Assembly (NCBI GenBank): GCA_036397065.1
Contig: DASWJP010000024.1
Coordinates: 1 to 9,244 of the forward strand
DNA length: 9,244 nt
Source of the DNA: JAJFGI01 sp036397065
Lineage (GTDB): Bacteria > Pseudomonadota > Alphaproteobacteria > Kiloniellales > J153
Reading direction: 5' to 3'
The position numbers and the translations under genes were made by a program. The notes beneath the pieces were generated by a model that saw nothing but the letters and a program-made list of their open reading frames with translations, was not told the origin of the DNA and did not search any database. The number at the start of each line of letters is the position of its first letter. The stretch's first letter is position 1. Shown here piece by piece: positions 6,901-9,244 of this stretch.

Positions 6901-6935
6901 TTGCCACGGTGCATGTGCGGCCATTCCGGTGGCAA
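6901..6935. repeat. Inverted repeat in the apaG leader
   Basis: TTGCCAC at 6901-6907 is the exact reverse complement of GTGGCAA at 6929-6935, with 21 bases between. Allowing one bulged base at 6928, GG (6908-6909) and CC (6926-6927) extend the stem to nine pairs. No T-run follows on the minus strand, so it does not look like an intrinsic terminator. It begins next to the predicted start of transcription of apaG, so it could be an operator or a 5'-leader hairpin. A chance occurrence is possible in such GC-rich DNA. Confidence 0.4.
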
Positions 6936-6936
6936 C

Positions 6937-6965
6937 ATATTACGCGTTGCCGCGGCCTTCTCCAA
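6937..6965 (-). promoter_or_regulatory. Candidate sigma-70-type promoter of apaG-folE-trkH
   Basis: On the minus strand TTGGAG (6965-6960) is followed after exactly 17 bases by TAATAT (6942-6937). The -10 hexamer is a clear AT island in GC-rich DNA and matches TATAAT at four of six positions. The -35 matches TTGACA at three, preceded by C as in many alphaproteobacterial -35 boxes. Transcription would begin near 6930, giving a leader of about 47 bases before the apaG ATG. The site lies just after the end of the ynjD frame. Confidence 0.5.
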
Positions 6966-6972
6966 GCCGCGT

Positions 6973-7638
6973 TCACGGCTTGCCGTTGACTTCTTCGGTC
7001 AGGCCGATGCGCACCAGCGGGCCGCCGTCGGCGGGCGCATCCGCCGGATCGTGGGTTACCAGCAGGGTCGGCAGGGCGTTGGACTGGACATGCTCGAAGA
7101 CAAACCGGCGAAACCGCGTGCGCAGGCCCACGTCGAGCTTGGAGAACGGTTCGTCCAGCAGCAGGGCCCGCGGCTGTGCCAAGAGCGTGCGCATCAGCGC
7201 CACCCGGGCCCGCTGGCCGCCGGACAGGGTGGCCGGATCGCGGCCGCCAAATCCGGCAAGATCCGCCTCGGCCAGGGCTTCATCGATACGTTGCCGGCGC
7301 ACCCTCCGGTCCGAAGGCGTCCGCGGCAGGCCAAAGGCCAGGTTTTCGGCGACGCTGAGGTGCGGAAACAGTAGATCGTCCTGGAAGAGAATGCCGATGC
7401 GCCGCCGCTCCGTCGGCAGGGAAGTGACATCTGCCCCGTCCAGCAAGACCTGCCCGCCGGCCTCCAGGCCGGGATCGAGGGTGCCGCAGATGTAGGCCAA
7501 AAGGCTGGACTTGCCGCATCCGCTAGGCCCCATGACCGTGGCCACCTGGCCGGGCGCGACCGCCAGATCGAGCGGTTCCACCAGCATCCGCCCGCCGACG
7601 CGCAAGAAGACACCGCGCAATACCAGCCGGCCCTTCAT
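6973..7638 (-). CDS. ynjD: ABC importer ATP-binding subunit, YnjD type
   Basis: This cytoplasmic ATPase powers an ABC importer together with the adjoining double permease. The substrate of the YnjBCD family is not established. The 221 residues match E. coli YnjD (about 217). I see Walker A GPSGCGKS (37-44), the Q-loop LFQDD with Gln86, the signature LSGGQ (138-142), Walker B ALLLDEP (158-164), D-loop SKLD (166-169) and the switch His196 in VTHDP. From memory, the wording LPTERRRIGILFQD, DPATLSGGQRARVAL and the tail ADAPAD closely resembles YnjD, which ends soon after the H-loop with no regulatory domain, as here. The ATG at 7638 overlaps the permease stop by ATGA, which implies translational coupling. 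A longer frame upstream runs antisense-free but out of frame inside the permease gene and is not part of the protein. Thiamine (ThiQ-like) ATPases are the nearest alternative. Confidence 0.9.
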   Translation of the reverse strand: MKGRLVLRGVFLRVGGRMLVEPLDLAVAPGQVATVMGPSGCGKSSLLAYICGTLDPGLEAGGQVLLDGADVTSLPTERRRIGILFQDDLLFPHLSVAENLAFGLPRTPSDRRVRRQRIDEALAEADLAGFGGRDPATLSGGQRARVALMRTLLAQPRALLLDEPFSKLDVGLRTRFRRFVFEHVQSNALPTLLVTHDPADAPADGGPLVRIGLTEEVNGKP

Positions 7639-9244
7639 GCGTGCCGCCGGGTGCTGAGGCGGCGGCCCGGCACCGCCAGGACGATGGCGAAGGCCAACAG
7701 TGGCAACAGGCTCTGCAGGAAGGCGTAGACTCCCAACACCCGCCGGTCGCCGCCACCGGCCAACGCCACCGCTTCCGTGGTCAGGGTGGCAAAGCGGCCG
7801 GCGCCGGCGAACAGGGTCGGCAGGTATTGCGCCACGCTGACGGCGAAGCCGACCGCCGCGGCGAACAGCACCGGGCGCAGCAGCATGGGCAGCTTGACCC
7901 GCCAGAACACCCGGTCCGGGGAGGCGCCTAGGCACTGCGCCGTGCGGGCAAAGCGCGGGTCGAGGCTGCGGTACGGGTCGGCCAGGGACAGGAACACATA
8001 GGGTAGGACGAACAGCAGGTGGCTCCAGATCAGCGCCACCCAGGTGCCGTCGATGCCCACACGCGCCGCGAGAATTTGCGCGCCGAACAGAAAGCCGACC
8101 TGCGGCACCAGCAGCGGCGTATAGAGCAACCACAATCCGCGCGCCGAGGTGGTCAGGCCCCGTCGCTGCTCATTCTCCAGGCAGCCGAGGGTCAAGGCCA
8201 AGGCGATGGCCGCCGCCGCCAGGGCCACGATCAGGGTGGTACTGCCGGTCCACCACAAACCGGCCCCTTGGCGCATCCAGTTGTCCAGGGTCCAGCTTTC
8301 CGGCAAGACCCGCGGATACGGCCAGCGGCGGGCCAGCGACCATACCGCCAGGCCGAGCACGCTGGCACAGGCGACGGCCACGAGGCCGGTCATCGCGCCT
8401 CCGGCCAGGCGGCGCGGCAGGCGACCACGCCCGCCGCGTGCCCCGCCGGTCAGCCAGCGCCGGCAGCTGTGGGCGGCGCCTACCTCGGCCAGTCGCCACA
8501 GGCCGATGACGGCGATCACCACGGCCAGTTGCAAGACCGCCCCGGCGGCGCCGACGAAGCGCATCGCCAGGTCCGGATCGTTGAACCAGCGAAAGACCAG
8601 AATGGCCAAGGGCGGCGGCGTTTGCGGCGCCAGGAAGATTGCCATGTCGACCACCGACAGGGAAAAGGCTAGCACCGCATAGATGGGCAAGCGGATCTGC
8701 GGATAGATGGCCGGCAGCACCGTCTTCAGCCACGCCGTCACCGGCCCATAGCCAAGCGAGCGGGCCACGGCCAAACGCTCGCTGGCATGGGCTTGATCGA
8801 GGGCGGCAATCGTCATCAACAGAAGATACGGCGTCTCCTTGACCACCAAGGCGAAGGCCAGTGCCAGGCCGTAGGAGTCCTGCACCAGGGCGACATCCGG
8901 CGGCACCTGCCAGCCGGTCGCCCAGGGCGAGACCAGGCGCAAGAGCCAACCGCTGGGCGCGATCAGGAACGCCAGGCCGACGGCAATCGCTAGATGCGGC
9001 ACCGCCAGTAGCGGCGCCAGAAACCGGCGCAACCGCCGGAACAGGAGTGTGTTGTGGCAGGCGGCGACGAAGCCGACGGTGAGTAAAAGCGATACCGCTG
9101 TCGACAGCACGCCGGATGTCAGCGACAGGCGCAGGGCGCCGGGCAATCCAGGCGTCGCGAACAGATCCCGCCACGGCGCCAGGCCGAAATGATCGCCGCC
9201 GAGCGCCGGGAAATAGCCGAACGCGGGCAGCCAGGTACCGATCA
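7635..9244 (-). CDS. ynjC: ABC importer double permease, YnjC type, N-terminus outside the window
   Basis: This inner-membrane protein would form the whole translocation channel of the importer, since two permease domains are fused in one chain. The frame stays open to the window edge, so 535 residues are visible and the true start lies beyond 9244. A TTG at 9146 would be a false start, because the upstream codons read IGTWLPAFGYFPALGGDHFG, which fits a conserved N-terminal part. Each half has a cytoplasmic coupling (EAA-like) loop: ERLAVARSLGYGPVTAWLK, then VLPAIYP, at about residues 155-180; and ARTAQCLGASPDRVFWRVKLP at about 432-452. Multiple hydrophobic segments surround both, and an Arg/Gly-rich linker near 260-280 separates the halves. 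E. coli YnjC, also fused, is about 511 residues. The ynjB-like binding-protein gene would be expected just upstream, outside the window. The stop overlaps the ynjD start. Confidence 0.88.
   Translation of the reverse strand, partial: IGTWLPAFGYFPALGGDHFGLAPWRDLFATPGLPGALRLSLTSGVLSTAVSLLLTVGFVAACHNTLLFRRLRRFLAPLLAVPHLAIAVGLAFLIAPSGWLLRLVSPWATGWQVPPDVALVQDSYGLALAFALVVKETPYLLLMTIAALDQAHASERLAVARSLGYGPVTAWLKTVLPAIYPQIRLPIYAVLAFSLSVVDMAIFLAPQTPPPLAILVFRWFNDPDLAMRFVGAAGAVLQLAVVIAVIGLWRLAEVGAAHSCRRWLTGGARGGRGRLPRRLAGGAMTGLVAVACASVLGLAVWSLARRWPYPRVLPESWTLDNWMRQGAGLWWTGSTTLIVALAAAAIALALTLGCLENEQRRGLTTSARGLWLLYTPLLVPQVGFLFGAQILAARVGIDGTWVALIWSHLLFVLPYVFLSLADPYRSLDPRFARTAQCLGASPDRVFWRVKLPMLLRPVLFAAAVGFAVSVAQYLPTLFAGAGRFATLTTEAVALAGGGDRRVLGVYAFLQSLLPLLAFAIVLAVPGRRLSTRRHA

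Noticed and set aside
6901..6935. Rho-independent terminator for ynjD
   Set aside because: The stem is short with a long loop, and no T-run follows on the minus strand. It lies downstream of the promoter-like element of apaG.
8170..9174. Second minus-strand frame (334 codons) within the permease gene
   Set aside because: It is out of frame with the permease, which has clear hydrophobic segments and both EAA-like loops. The alternative frame is Arg/Pro-rich without motifs.

Overview
This is a GC-rich window with compact bacterial gene packing and nine protein-coding genes. All nine can be assigned to a family except one small lipoprotein. The order argD-argF-hslO, the style of the proteins and the high GC content fit an alphaproteobacterium, probably from the Rhodospirillales. 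That placement is inferred from general family resemblance and not from any marker gene. I see no rRNA or tRNA gene, CRISPR array, transposase or integration site.

Plus strand, 1-4335. The window opens inside argD (acetylornithine aminotransferase). It is followed with almost no gap by argF (ornithine carbamoyltransferase) and then, with a one-base overlap, by hslO (Hsp33, a redox-switched chaperone). These three look like one transcription unit that joins two arginine-pathway steps to a stress chaperone. After a 125-bp gap come an uncharacterised lipoprotein with a strong ribosome-binding site and murI (glutamate racemase, which supplies D-glutamate for peptidoglycan). Both concern the cell envelope and are probably co-transcribed.

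Minus strand, 9244-4292, reading right to left. First are the YnjC-type double permease (cut by the window edge) and the YnjD-type ATPase of an ABC importer; their reading frames overlap by ATGA. An 89-bp gap with a promoter-like TTGGAG-17-TAATAT and an overlapping inverted repeat then precedes apaG, folE (GTP cyclohydrolase I, probable TTG start) and trkH (potassium transporter membrane subunit, GTG start). The last three probably form one operon. The 3' end of trkH overlaps the convergent 3' end of murI by 44 bp, so no intergenic terminator can lie between them.

Most of the window is ordinary core metabolism, and I did not find a convincing new multi-gene system. The items most worth a second look are the lipoprotein beside murI, the promoter and inverted repeat in front of apaG, the convergent coding overlap of murI and trkH, and the non-canonical motifs of this murI. 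No stretch longer than about 125 bp lacks a gene.
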